NCBI RefSeq assembly: GCF_004341235.1
Contig: NZ_SLUP01000006.1
Span: 62,001 to 126,000 of the forward strand
Direction: 5' to 3'
DNA length: 64,000 nucleotides
Source of the DNA: Mariniflexile fucanivorans
GTDB lineage: Bacteria > Bacteroidota > Bacteroidia > Flavobacteriales > Flavobacteriaceae
In this document: piece after piece, positions 9,605-17,959 of the stretch
Position numbering within the stretch: position 1 is the first letter of the stretch
Layout: each line of letters starts with the position of its first letter
Translations under genes and position numbers: made by a program
Notes under the pieces: generated by a model
Seen by the model: only the letters and a program-made list of their open reading frames with translations
Database searches by the model: none
What the model was told of the DNA's origin: nothing

Positions 9605-10315
9605 TTATTCCTCCATGGTGTGATATACATTCTGTACATCATCATCATCATCTAACTTTTCTAAAAGTTTTTCAACATCGGCTGCTTGTTCTGGAGTAAT
9701 TGATTTTGTAACCTGAGGAATACGCTCAAAACCAGATGAAAGTATTTCAATACCTTTTTCTTCTAAAGCGGCTTGAATGGTTCCAAAACTTTCAAAAGGA
9801 GCGTAAATTAAAATGCCATCTTCATCGGCAAATACTTCTTCGGCACCATAGTCTATAAATTCTAATTCTACTTCTTCTGGGTCTAAACCTTCAGCATTGA
9901 TTCTAAAATTACAGGTATGGTCGAACATAAATACAACCGAACCAGATGTGCCTAAACTACCATCGCATTTGTTGAAATAGCTACGTACATTGGCAACGGT
10001 TCTGGTATTATTATCGGTAGCGGTTTCAACTAAAATAGCAATACCGTGGGGTGCATACCCTTCAAAAATAACTTCTTTATAATCGCCTTGACCTTTTTCG
10101 CTTGCTTTTTTTATAGCACGTTCCACATTGTCTTTAGGCATGTTTACCGCTTTGGCATTTTGCATAACGGCTCTTAACCTGGCGTTTCCTGCTGGGTCTG
10201 GACCGCCTTCTTTTACAGCCATAACAATGTCTTTTCCAATACGAGTAAATGCTTTACTCATAGCAGACCAACGTTTCATTTTACGTGCTTTTCTAAATTC
10301 AAAAGCTCTTCCCAT
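9605..10315 (-). CDS. yebC: YebC/PmpR (TACO1) family protein
   Basis: A 236-residue member of the YebC family, of full length. It starts MGRAFEFRKARKMKRWSAMS, the usual Bacteroidota form, and contains the family blocks GGPDPAGNARLRAVMQNAKA, MPKDNVERAIKKASEKG and YEGYAPHGIA-like YAPHGIAILVETATDNNTRT. The family was described as transcription regulators (PmpR), and TACO1/YebC proteins are also known to help ribosomes translate difficult stretches; which applies here cannot be told. The acidic C-terminus (LDDDDDVQNVYH) is normal for the family. It is a single gene; a TAAATTTG box on this strand at 10372-10379 is a plausible promoter. Confidence 0.95.
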   Translation of the reverse strand: MGRAFEFRKARKMKRWSAMSKAFTRIGKDIVMAVKEGGPDPAGNARLRAVMQNAKAVNMPKDNVERAIKKASEKGQGDYKEVIFEGYAPHGIAILVETATDNNTRTVANVRSYFNKCDGSLGTSGSVVFMFDHTCNFRINAEGLDPEEVELEFIDYGAEEVFADEDGILIYAPFESFGTIQAALEEKGIEILSSGFERIPQVTKSITPEQAADVEKLLEKLDDDDDVQNVYHTMEE

Positions 10316-10453
10316 AATTTATGTTTAATGTTAAAAAGTAAAAAGTTTAAAAGTCTATTTTAAAACTGTGGCAAATTTAAAAAAATCCGTGAATTGAAAT
10401 AATGATATTTATCTTAAAATATTTGACTAAAACCTGTTTCTGTAAATTGAATT

Positions 10454-10750
10454 TTAATCTTCGTCTTCTGGTACAACAATAGCTTCGATGGCTTTTGCTA
10501 GTTTGAAATCTTTTTCGGTTACACCGTGTGCTGAATGTGTTGTTAATGAGATGTTAAGCACGTTGTAAACGTTGGACCAATCTGGGTGGTGGTTGAGCGC
10601 TTCACACTCGAAAGCAATTCTGCTCATGGCACTAAAGCAATCTTTAAAGTTTTCGAATTCGAATTCGGCGTGAATGGCATCATCATAATAATCCCATTCT
10701 GGTAAGCTTAATAATCTTTTTTCTATATCTTCTGCTGTAAGTTTGCTCAT
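10454..10750 (-). CDS. phhB: 4a-hydroxytetrahydrobiopterin dehydratase (PCD/DCoH)
   Basis: A 98-residue pterin-4a-carbinolamine dehydratase, the enzyme that dehydrates the 4a-hydroxy pterin made by aromatic amino acid hydroxylases so the cofactor can be recycled. The family's active-site pattern is visible in NHHPDWSNVYNVLNISLTTH (two His, Asp-Trp, then the second His), and the end reads GVTEKDFKLAKAIEAI. No hydroxylase gene is near, so the partner must be elsewhere in the genome. It appears to be a single gene; the upstream gap to the next gene contains the GC-rich structured element at 10898-10987. Confidence 0.93.
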   Translation of the reverse strand: MSKLTAEDIEKRLLSLPEWDYYDDAIHAEFEFENFKDCFSAMSRIAFECEALNHHPDWSNVYNVLNISLTTHSAHGVTEKDFKLAKAIEAIVVPEDED

Positions 10751-10897
10751 AATTTAGTTTTTAATGTTGATTGTAAATTTACTAATTTCAAAATGAAAAA
10801 CAGAATTATTGTTGTGGCTTATTTTGGTTTAAGCTTACAAAGTTTTATAAAATTTAGACGGAAGAAAAACATTGGTTTTGCCTTTATTTAGCAAGTA

Positions 10898-10987
10898 TGC
10901 CCGCGTTAGGGATTGAAGCGGAAAGCCCACAGGGACGCAGGAGCGAGGACTTGCAGCAAAAAGCCCGACCCGATAGGGGAACGCCCA
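10898..10987. ncRNA. GC-rich structured intergenic element, candidate flavobacterial ncRNA
   Basis: A sharply bounded stretch of about 90 bases that is far richer in G and C than its surroundings. It holds several complementary blocks: GCGTT (10903-10907) pairs with AACGC (10980-10984), and GGG/CCC runs inside can pair (GGGATTGAAGC, AAAGCCC, AGCCCGACCC, ATAGGGG). I recall very similar words (GTTAGGGATTGAAGCGG, GCCCGACCC) recurring between genes in many Flavobacteriaceae. It may belong to the Rfam Flavo-1 class, which I could not verify. It begins 6 bases after the end of the epimerase gene on the minus strand. The strand of transcription is not decided. Confidence 0.55.
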
Positions 10988-10993
10988 CATGGT

Positions 10994-11824
10994 TTATATT
11001 TCTAATTCGGTTAGTATTTCCTGACTTATTAATTGTAGGTTTTTTGGGAGTAAATTGTATTTGGGCAAAACGGCTAGATAGCGCTCGTTGTTGGTGGTGT
11101 ACACTTGTTTGAAAATGGGGTTGGTGATGCCTAGGGATTTGATGATGTCTTTAAAAAAATCGTCATGATGCACCAAATCGCTACTGCCCAAATGAAAAAT
11201 ACCCGATTTATTGCGGTTGATGATGTAATGGATTTGTTGTGTTACCTTGGTATCGGTGGTGACATTCATTATTAAATTAGGAAATACTTCAATGGGTTCT
11301 TTATTTTTTACTTGCTGAATAATTTCTTGAATTCTAGGTGATTTTGATCCGAAAACCATAGGTAACCTCAATATAGCGACTTGATTTTTTGGCAAGCGCA
11401 ATAGCATATTTTCGATTTTTATTTTGAAATGACCGTAGATGCTGTTGCTGTAGGTTTTGTCGGTTTCGTAACTTGGGTATTTGCTGTAGGCATCAAAAAC
11501 GTTTGCAGATGATAGAAAAAGGAGTTTGATATTACTAGCGAATACATATTCTGTAAGATGTTGATGTACCATCACTTGCTTTGAGAAATCGCCACGAAGT
11601 GCGGAGATAATGATGGTTGGTTTAACGATATCTAAAATTTCATAAATATCATCTTCCTCTATGTTGTATTGAAAAAAATGGTTGTTTTTTTCTAATTGTG
11701 TGTTTGATGTTCTATAAGTGCCGAAAGTTTTAAAATAGGAGCATAGTTCTCTGTATAAAACGTTTCCTAAAAAGCCGTTAGCGCCTAAAATTAAAATTCT
11801 ATGTTTGCTTTCTTTTTTATCCAT
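10994..11824 (-). CDS. NAD(P)-dependent sugar-nucleotide reductase/epimerase (RmlD-like)
   Basis: A 276-residue short-chain dehydrogenase of the extended type. It has a Rossmann fold with ILGANGFLG (about residues 12-20, the GxxGxxG motif) and the catalytic YGHFK (YxxxK) near residue 129. The pattern LLFLSSANVFDAYSKYPSYE with a later LRLPMVFG resembles RmlD-type dTDP-4-dehydrorhamnose reductases. No other rhamnose genes are near, so the substrate is uncertain. It is the last gene of an apparent operon behind gcvT and glsA (14-base gap to glsA), which gives no clear pathway link. The GC-rich RNA-like element begins directly after its stop codon. Confidence 0.75.
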   Translation of the reverse strand: MDKKESKHRILILGANGFLGNVLYRELCSYFKTFGTYRTSNTQLEKNNHFFQYNIEEDDIYEILDIVKPTIIISALRGDFSKQVMVHQHLTEYVFASNIKLLFLSSANVFDAYSKYPSYETDKTYSNSIYGHFKIKIENMLLRLPKNQVAILRLPMVFGSKSPRIQEIIQQVKNKEPIEVFPNLIMNVTTDTKVTQQIHYIINRNKSGIFHLGSSDLVHHDDFFKDIIKSLGITNPIFKQVYTTNNERYLAVLPKYNLLPKNLQLISQEILTELEI

Positions 11825-11838
11825 AAACCAATTTTTTT

Positions 11839-12753
11839 TTAGAAAATGGATAGTTTTGTTTTTGTGGTAAATTGCTCCAGGGCTTGCATGCCTAGTAGTG
11901 AATTTCCTTTTTTATTAAGTCCGGGAGACCAGGTAACAATAGTATATTGGTCGGGTAGAAGTGCTACAATACCTCCGCCAACGCCACTTTTACCTGGTAA
12001 GCCTACTTCGAAAGCGAACTCGCCCGCTTCATCATAAAACCCACAAGTTAGCATGATGGCATTTATACGTTTTGCTTGAGACTCTTTTAAATGAGCTACA
12101 TTTTTTAAACAGGCTCCTTTGTTTGCTAAAAAGAAAAATGTTTTTGATAGTTGGCTGCAAGTCATTTCTATGGAACATTGATGAAAATAAAAATCTAAAA
12201 CAGCATCAACGGGATTTACTAAATTGTTAAAGGATTTTAAAAGGTTTGCTGCCGCGTAATTTTTAAAACCTGTATTTCTTTCTGATTCAGCAACTTCTAA
12301 ATTAAAGTTAATGGAGGCATCGTTCGCTAAATCTCTTACAAATTGTAAAAAATCTTCTTTCGGGTTTTTTAAATGGGTTAAAAGAATATCTGCTATAACA
12401 ATAGCTCCCGAATTAATTAATGGGTTTCTAGGAATGCCATTTTCAATTTCTAATAAAGCTAATTGATTAAATGGGTGACCAGAGGGTTCTACATCTACAC
12501 GCTCCCAAACCGATTCGCCAATTAATGCCATGGCTTTTGATAAAGCTAAAACTTTGGAGATACTTTGTATTGAAAAAAGCGTATTGAAGTTGCCAACACC
12601 ATATTCAAAACCATCTAGAGTTCTTAAATGAATTCCAAAATTATTTTTATCAACATGTGCTAATTCTGGAATGTAGGATGCTACAATGCCTTTATCTTTT
12701 GCATTTATTGCATCTGAATAAATTCCATCCAAAACAGCTTTTAAATATTGCAT
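11839..12753 (-). CDS. glsA: Glutaminase
   Basis: A 304-residue glutaminase of the serine-dependent, beta-lactamase-like fold, hydrolysing glutamine to glutamate and ammonia in the cytosol. Motifs: FSIQSISKVL contains the catalytic Ser-x-x-Lys; EPSGHPFNQL and NPLINSGAI are conserved substrate-pocket blocks; and the C-terminal GLPGKSGVGGGIVALLP is a strong family signature. Its length fits the family. Its start lies 1 base after the end of gcvT, so the two are co-transcribed. Pairing of glutaminase and the glycine cleavage T protein may simply reflect shared nitrogen/one-carbon metabolism. Confidence 0.95.
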   Translation of the reverse strand: MQYLKAVLDGIYSDAINAKDKGIVASYIPELAHVDKNNFGIHLRTLDGFEYGVGNFNTLFSIQSISKVLALSKAMALIGESVWERVDVEPSGHPFNQLALLEIENGIPRNPLINSGAIVIADILLTHLKNPKEDFLQFVRDLANDASINFNLEVAESERNTGFKNYAAANLLKSFNNLVNPVDAVLDFYFHQCSIEMTCSQLSKTFFFLANKGACLKNVAHLKESQAKRINAIMLTCGFYDEAGEFAFEVGLPGKSGVGGGIVALLPDQYTIVTWSPGLNKKGNSLLGMQALEQFTTKTKLSIF

Positions 12754-12754
12754 A

Positions 12755-13837
12755 TCAGCCTTTATAAAACGGAAGCTTTACAATTGTTGCAGGAACCGCA
12801 TTTTTACGAATTTGAATATAAATTTTGCTTCCCACTTCGGTAAAAACAGTAGGAACGTAACCTAAACCAATGCCTTTGCCTAGTGATGGTGCCATAGTGC
12901 CCGAAGTTACGATGCCTATTTTGTTTCCGTTGCTGTCAACAATATCGTAATCGTGACGTGGAATTCCACGTTCGTCTAACTCAAAAGCTACCAATTTGCG
13001 TTCAGTACCTTGTTCTTTTTGTTTTTTTAAGGCTTCGGAATTTGTAAAGTATTTTGTGAATTTTGTAATCCACCCTAAACCAGCTTCTATAGGTGAAGTG
13101 GTATCGTTAATATCATTTCCGTAAAGGCAATAACCCATTTCTAAACGTAAGGTATCACGAGCAGCCAACCCGATGGGTTTGATGCCGAAATTTTTCCCAG
13201 CTTCAAATACGTTGTCCCAAATTTGTTTGACTTCGCTATTTTTGCAATAAATTTCAAATCCGCCACTACCGGTATACCCTGTTGCCGAAATAATAACATG
13301 CTCGATACCTGCAAAATCGCCCACAATAAAATTGTAAAAGTTTATGGCGGACAAATCATGACTTGTTAAACTTTGCATCGCTTCAATAGCTTTTGGCCCT
13401 TGAATGGCAAGTAAGGAATAGTCATCGCTTAAATTGCGTATGGTCGCATTCATTGTGTTTTTAGAGCTAATCCAGTTCCAATCCTTTTCAATGTTGCTAG
13501 CGTTTACAACTAGTAGATATGTATCTTCTTTAACGCGATAAACAATTAAATCGTCTACAATGCCGCCATCATCATTTGGTAAACAACTGTACTGCGCTTT
13601 TCCAATGGTTAATTTTGAAGCATCATTACTTGTTACTTTTTGAATAAGAGCCAAAGCATGCTCACCTTCAATTAAAAACTCACCCATGTGCGATACATCA
13701 AATACGCCCACGGCTTTTCTAACGGTTTCATGTTCTGCAGTGACACCTTCGTATTGAACAGGCATATTAAATCCTGCAAAAGGCACCATTTTAGCACCAA
13801 GTGCTTCGTGAGTTTTAGTTAAGGCTGTATCTTTCAT
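12755..13837 (-). CDS. gcvT: Aminomethyltransferase (glycine cleavage system T protein)
   Basis: This 360-residue T protein transfers the methylene group from the lipoyl-bound aminomethyl intermediate to tetrahydrofolate and releases ammonia. Features: [20 protein letters not shown] at the N-terminus, [16 protein letters not shown] with the conserved Asp, [13 protein letters not shown] in the middle, [20 protein letters not shown], and the C-terminal [11 protein letters not shown]. The length is typical. The genes for the P and H proteins are not in the window. It heads the operon gcvT-glsA-epimerase; a TACATTTG promoter box sits at 13896-13903 on this strand, about 59 bases upstream. No glycine riboswitch is recognisable there. 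Confidence 0.96.
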   Translation of the reverse strand: MKDTALTKTHEALGAKMVPFAGFNMPVQYEGVTAEHETVRKAVGVFDVSHMGEFLIEGEHALALIQKVTSNDASKLTIGKAQYSCLPNDDGGIVDDLIVYRVKEDTYLLVVNASNIEKDWNWISSKNTMNATIRNLSDDYSLLAIQGPKAIEAMQSLTSHDLSAINFYNFIVGDFAGIEHVIISATGYTGSGGFEIYCKNSEVKQIWDNVFEAGKNFGIKPIGLAARDTLRLEMGYCLYGNDINDTTSPIEAGLGWITKFTKYFTNSEALKKQKEQGTERKLVAFELDERGIPRHDYDIVDSNGNKIGIVTSGTMAPSLGKGIGLGYVPTVFTEVGSKIYIQIRKNAVPATIVKLPFYKG

Positions 13838-14199
13838 TTTAAATATATTTTTATTATTTCTTATGAGCGAGAAATAAAATTATTTTTAACGAAAGCAAAT
13901 GTATTGAAATTTTATGGAAGGTGGTTTTGGGATGGGAGTTAAAAATGTGTAAAGAAATATAGTAGTATGTTAGTTTAATATAAAAATAAATTTCAGTGTA
14001 AACTATGTTTTATATTAAATGAAGATAGTTGAATTTTCTGCAAAGTCAGATTTTCTATAACTATTATTAAATTTTAATTTAACGGACACTTCTTCAAATG
14101 TGTTGCTAAAATTTAAACAATCTTATGTATTACATCAGTATCACAATTGATGAAAAGGTAATGTTTGCGGATATTATTTAAGTATTTAAATGAAATATT
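13838..14199. other. Intergenic region with the gcvT promoter
   Basis: This 362-base, AT-rich gap contains the box TACATTTG (minus strand, 13896-13903), a match to the TAnnTTTG consensus that would start the gcvT message near 13889. A -33 TTG at the usual distance is not evident. The rest, up to the stop of the Hcp-like gene, shows no reading frame with coding character and no convincing hairpin or terminator. Confidence 0.5.
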
Positions 14200-14742
14200 T
14201 TATTTGCCCACAGACAAATCATACGTTATTTCGTGTTCCTTTCCCTTATTAATATACTTTGTGGTAATTTTTTCAAAGTCTAAAGAAATAATTTCTTGCC
14301 GGTTTGAGCTTGAATCTATTTGATGCTTTTTAATAGAAACGTTTTGAAGTTTTATAATCAAATAGGGGGTTTGTGCGTTGTTTTCAGATTTAACAAGAGT
14401 AATGATCACCTCGCGAAAAACTTTACCTTGCATATTTGCTAACATTAAATATGGTGTTGCAGCATCAATATTTTTTACTAAAGAAATTGGAGTCATATTG
14501 GCTTTTGCTCTAATTCTTCCAGTTCCCAAACTGTTTCCACTAGTTTGTTCAATTAAAGAGGCTAATCCGAAAATCTCTATTTCATCTTTAAATCGACTTG
14601 ATTTTGATTCTCCTGATATATCTGGGATTTTTAAATAGCCAGTAACATTAGTCGACGTGATTGGGTTTTCTTGGGTGCTTTGAGCATTTACTGTTATTGA
14701 AAACAAAAACAAACTGACAAATAATAGCTGAATTAATTTCAT
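14200..14742 (-). CDS. Hcp-family (type VI tube-like) protein with a signal peptide
   Basis: A 180-residue protein with a clear signal peptide (MKLIQLLFVSLFLFSITVNA, cut before QSTQEN) followed by an Hcp1/DUF796 domain. Blocks that fit Hcp are YLKIPDISGES at the N-terminus, GRIRAKANMTPISLVKNIDA, TPYLMLANMQGKVFREVIIT, YLIIKLQNVSIKK, and ISLDFEKITTKYI at the end. Hcp normally forms the cytosolic tube of type VI secretion and has no signal peptide. Here no other type VI genes are present, so it is an orphan exported Hcp-like protein. It may be an independent envelope or secreted protein built on the Hcp barrel; the function is unknown. Confidence 0.78.
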   Translation of the reverse strand: MKLIQLLFVSLFLFSITVNAQSTQENPITSTNVTGYLKIPDISGESKSSRFKDEIEIFGLASLIEQTSGNSLGTGRIRAKANMTPISLVKNIDAATPYLMLANMQGKVFREVIITLVKSENNAQTPYLIIKLQNVSIKKHQIDSSSNRQEIISLDFEKITTKYINKGKEHEITYDLSVGK

Positions 14743-14856
14743 AATAAATTGATTTTCTTAAAGTTATAATTTTTTTTCGAAATTCACAATATAATTTTCA
14801 GAATAATATTTTGAGTTATTACGTTTTTATACAAGACGAGTAAAAATTATGTTTTT

Positions 14857-16398
14857 TTATTCCACTACAAGTCGTTTTGAAATAATATTTCCTCCTTCAA
14901 ATTTGAATTTTACAACATAAACCCCTGAATTCAACATAGTAATATCTATTTGTTGAGATGTTGATGAGTTAACACGCTGACCTAAGTTATTATAAATAAT
15001 CAATTCTTCAAACTTACCAGAAGTAATTGTGAAACTAAACGTGTTCTTAGCGGGATTTGGTATTAATTTTATTGAAGTATTCATTTCCAGTTCATCAACG
15101 GATAAACTTTCTTGATCAATACTATAAGCAACTATAACGGGTATTACGTCGTAAGCACCAGTAGAAGCTCCATCATAAATAGAAAGGTAAAGTAAATTAG
15201 AATCGGCATCATAAGTACCTCCAACAATTTCGTGATGCTCTGGTGTACTGGAATAAGCATCATATTGAAAAGGCACACTAAATTCTCCATAAGCATAAGG
15301 TCTAACGCTATATGCTTCAGAGGTTCCGTTTTTTACAGCTAATAAATCATTAACATCCCAAAGCCAATAATAGTTATAGTTATCTTCTGCATCATAAGCA
15401 CAAGGGCCGCCGCAAACATTACCATTATTTTGTTTGGCTTTGTAACCAATACCAGAATTATGCCCGCTGGAGGAGCCAATGGTTATGTAGGTTCGCGTGT
15501 TGGGAACAATAAAACCATAGCTTGCTTGCGATTGTTCTGTCCATAAATTATTAGTGCCAACAACAATATCTGCATCGGCTGAAGTATGACCAGAAAATGT
15601 AGTGCCATTGAGTTCTAATACATTATAATTGGCATTGTAATAAGTATTGAAATCTGCATACAACGGATTGCTGAGATCAAAATTCAACAATGTTGTGGTT
15701 GATATGTTTGTAGTCGACGCATTTATTAAATCTGTTACATTAAAGGAAAATGCAGAAATTCCCATGGCGAGTCGGCTATTAATAGGATATTTACTTGAGT
15801 TACCAGTAATATGAGAGCCACCAAGTAAGGTTTGCCATTCTGTTGGGATTTCAGAAATCCAACCCGAAGCATGTGCTTCTCCATTTAAAGAGAAATACCC
15901 TGTAATAGCACTCGTTTCTATAGCTGAAGCATTATCGACAATTAAAGTAGTGTGCGAATTGTTAGCAGCTGCATCGTAATATTCTAAAGCGTTGACTATA
16001 AGCTTATTGTTGAAAAGGTATAATCCACTAATTCTATCGATGTTTTGAGGATTAGAGTCTGGTGTTGCATTTAAAATACTTCTAAAATTCTGTAAAATGG
16101 AAGCACTATTTAAATCGTTTAAATTTGTGCTGTTTACTAAAATTGGTATTGAAAATTCAGCAACAGCACCATGCAAATTAAAACCAGCTAGGAATAAGGA
16201 ATTATTGGCACTGTTAAACGCTAATGTTCCTGAAGCATAATTGGCATTGGAATCGCCATATTCATTTCCGGGAATAGTAAAAGCGCCTTCATACTTTAAT
16301 TTGTTTATTTGTAATAAAGGAAGTTCGGTGGCTTGTGCTAAACAAATCTGTACACTTGAAATTGTAAACAATAAAGAAAATAGGTTGTTTATCTTCAT
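14857..16398 (-). CDS. Secreted protein with type IX secretion C-terminal sorting domain
   Basis: A 513-residue protein with a signal peptide (about residues 1-21, ending CLAQA). It has a long central part of unknown fold that is rich in Asn, Ser and Tyr, and a C-terminal sorting domain of about 75 residues. The sorting domain shows the type A pattern: IKLIPNPAKNTFSFTI, then ELIIYNNLGQRV, then LNSGVYVVKFKFEGG, and KRLVVE at the end. It should be exported by the type IX system and attached or released outside. The central part contains a Cys pair (CGGPC) and beta-rich repeats; I cannot name a domain. It stands 114 bases upstream of the Hcp-like gene on the same strand, perhaps co-transcribed. 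Confidence 0.8.
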   Translation of the reverse strand: MKINNLFSLLFTISSVQICLAQATELPLLQINKLKYEGAFTIPGNEYGDSNANYASGTLAFNSANNSLFLAGFNLHGAVAEFSIPILVNSTNLNDLNSASILQNFRSILNATPDSNPQNIDRISGLYLFNNKLIVNALEYYDAAANNSHTTLIVDNASAIETSAITGYFSLNGEAHASGWISEIPTEWQTLLGGSHITGNSSKYPINSRLAMGISAFSFNVTDLINASTTNISTTTLLNFDLSNPLYADFNTYYNANYNVLELNGTTFSGHTSADADIVVGTNNLWTEQSQASYGFIVPNTRTYITIGSSSGHNSGIGYKAKQNNGNVCGGPCAYDAEDNYNYYWLWDVNDLLAVKNGTSEAYSVRPYAYGEFSVPFQYDAYSSTPEHHEIVGGTYDADSNLLYLSIYDGASTGAYDVIPVIVAYSIDQESLSVDELEMNTSIKLIPNPAKNTFSFTITSGKFEELIIYNNLGQRVNSSTSQQIDITMLNSGVYVVKFKFEGGNIISKRLVVE

Positions 16399-16631
16399 GA
16401 GGTATTGGTTTAGTTAGAATACATATTAACAAAATAAAGTTTTAAACTGAACTTTGTTTTAATATTTACGTGAAGTAGGTGAGAAGTAGATGTTTTTTTG
16501 TTTTAGGCTTTCGATTAACATTTTATGGATATAAACTGTTGCGTGGTTTTAGCACGAACCTAAGCAAGTATAAAACTCACTTTCAAAAAATCGTGAAAAT
16601 TTTTGTAAACAATCTAAAACCAAGCAATTAA

Positions 16632-17498
16632 TTACATACGTTTTTGTTGTAATCTGTGCTCCATTTTATACCACCAATAGTCTTCGTCTATTGTACCTCT
16701 TAGTTTGTCGAATAGTGGCGCAAATTGTTGGAAGTCATATGTTTCATTTGGTTCGGTTTTATTAACGTAACAATAAGCAGGTCTATATTTATCGGAAACA
16801 AGTCCGTTTATAGGTTTTTCATTAATAGTGTTTTCGTAGATTAACGATTTTCTATCGAAATCATTTATTTTTTTTAGATTTTGAAGGTCATATGAGAACA
16901 CCGAATAATTATCTGCCCAAAAGAATTTAGTAATCCGTTTTAAACTGGAATGTATATCTTTTGATAATTTTCCATTCCAATAAATTCGTTCTCCCGAAAT
17001 TGCTATTTTCGAATTCCATAGATTAGCAAAAGTGTTATTGCTATTAGGACTTGAATTAATCCATTCCTTTTTGTAAGTGTCGTCAAAAAATAATTCTAAG
17101 CTATCACCTTTAATTATTTTTCCTCCAGGTCCAAAATAAAAACGATTATTGTCTTTTGCGTAAAAACGTCCAATAGCTTTAAATGACTTAAAATCAACAT
17201 TGCCTTTTACCTGCGTTAAGAATAACTTTGTAGAATTACTTTTTTCAATCAAACTAAATCCATAAAGTTCTTTTTTATTTCTAATAAATGTTGGACTTAA
17301 CCATTCGCAATCATTTTCGTCAAAAAATACAGGGGTAACTTTTCTGTCATTTATAAACCAATTCTTATATATATTCGTTTTATAATCACGAAAATAATTT
17401 TCAACAAGACGGTTATCTTTTATTATGATAGTAGATATTATTTGATACTCTCTGCATTGAGGTACATTATTAGGAAATAGACTTTCAGAAATCTTCAT
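16632..17498 (-). CDS. Hypothetical protein with DKNYY-like repeats
   Basis: A 288-residue soluble protein without a signal peptide. It contains short aromatic repeats such as GRFYAKDNNRFYFGPGGKII and KIAISGERIYWNGKLSKDI, which recall the DKNYY family (repeats of a residue pattern YAKDxxxVYY), but the match is loose. No catalytic motif was found. It is flanked by gaps of 233 and 115 bases, so it is likely a single transcription unit. The function is unknown, and the family link is only a suggestion. Confidence 0.5.
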   Translation of the reverse strand: MKISESLFPNNVPQCREYQIISTIIIKDNRLVENYFRDYKTNIYKNWFINDRKVTPVFFDENDCEWLSPTFIRNKKELYGFSLIEKSNSTKLFLTQVKGNVDFKSFKAIGRFYAKDNNRFYFGPGGKIIKGDSLELFFDDTYKKEWINSSPNSNNTFANLWNSKIAISGERIYWNGKLSKDIHSSLKRITKFFWADNYSVFSYDLQNLKKINDFDRKSLIYENTINEKPINGLVSDKYRPAYCYVNKTEPNETYDFQQFAPLFDKLRGTIDEDYWWYKMEHRLQQKRM

Positions 17499-17613
17499 TA
17501 TTTTAATAGTTTACAAGGCAAAGATAAAGCTCCGTTTCAATAAACTTTATCGTTTTTTAAACGAAGGTAGCAGGGCGTTTTTCCAAAATGAAACAAGAAA
17601 TAAAAATTTCTAA

Positions 17614-17940
17614 TCAATTAGAAACTACCTTCAAACCAATAATTGAGGCAATAAGCGTAGTAATAAAGAAAATTCTCCAAAAACTGGCCGGTTCTTTAAA
17701 AACGAAAATACCTAGCAACACGGTTCCAACGGCTCCAATACCTGTCCAAACCGCATAAGCAGTACCAATAGGAAGTTGATTTGTGGCTTTAATAAGTAAT
17801 GACATACTTAATATTAAAAAACCTAAAAAGCCTACATACCAATATAAGGATTCGTTGCCAGTGCTTACTTTAGCCTTTCCGAGGCAAAAAGCAAACGCCA
17901 CTTCCGATAATCCTGCAATAATTAAAATGAGCCAATTCAT
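17614..17940 (-). CDS. Small multidrug resistance (SMR) exporter, SugE/Gdx-like
   Basis: A 108-residue transporter with four membrane helices, the exact family size. The essential membrane glutamate is in span 1 (IIAGLSEVAFAFCLGKA), and the signature AYAVWTGIGAVGTVLLGI is intact. The short loop pattern is closer to SugE/Gdx guanidinium exporters than to EmrE, but the subgroup is not sure. Dimers of this family exchange protons for cationic substrates. The start is 19 bases after the end of thrC on the same strand, so it may be carried on the threonine operon transcript, an unusual neighbourhood with no known metabolic reason. Confidence 0.85.
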   Translation of the reverse strand: MNWLILIIAGLSEVAFAFCLGKAKVSTGNESLYWYVGFLGFLILSMSLLIKATNQLPIGTAYAVWTGIGAVGTVLLGIFVFKEPASFWRIFFITTLIASIIGLKVVSN

Positions 17941-17959
17941 AGCACTTCAAATAACATGT

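Noticed and set aside
10897-11112. A plus-strand frame through the GC-rich element (MPALGIEAESPQGRR...)
   Set aside because: It overlaps the structured element and the epimerase gene on the other strand and has no coding character.
13838-13903. A glycine riboswitch in front of gcvT
   Set aside because: The leader is about 50 AT-rich bases with no conserved riboswitch core.
14200-14742. A complete type VI secretion system
   Set aside because: No sheath, baseplate or membrane-complex gene is present in the window.
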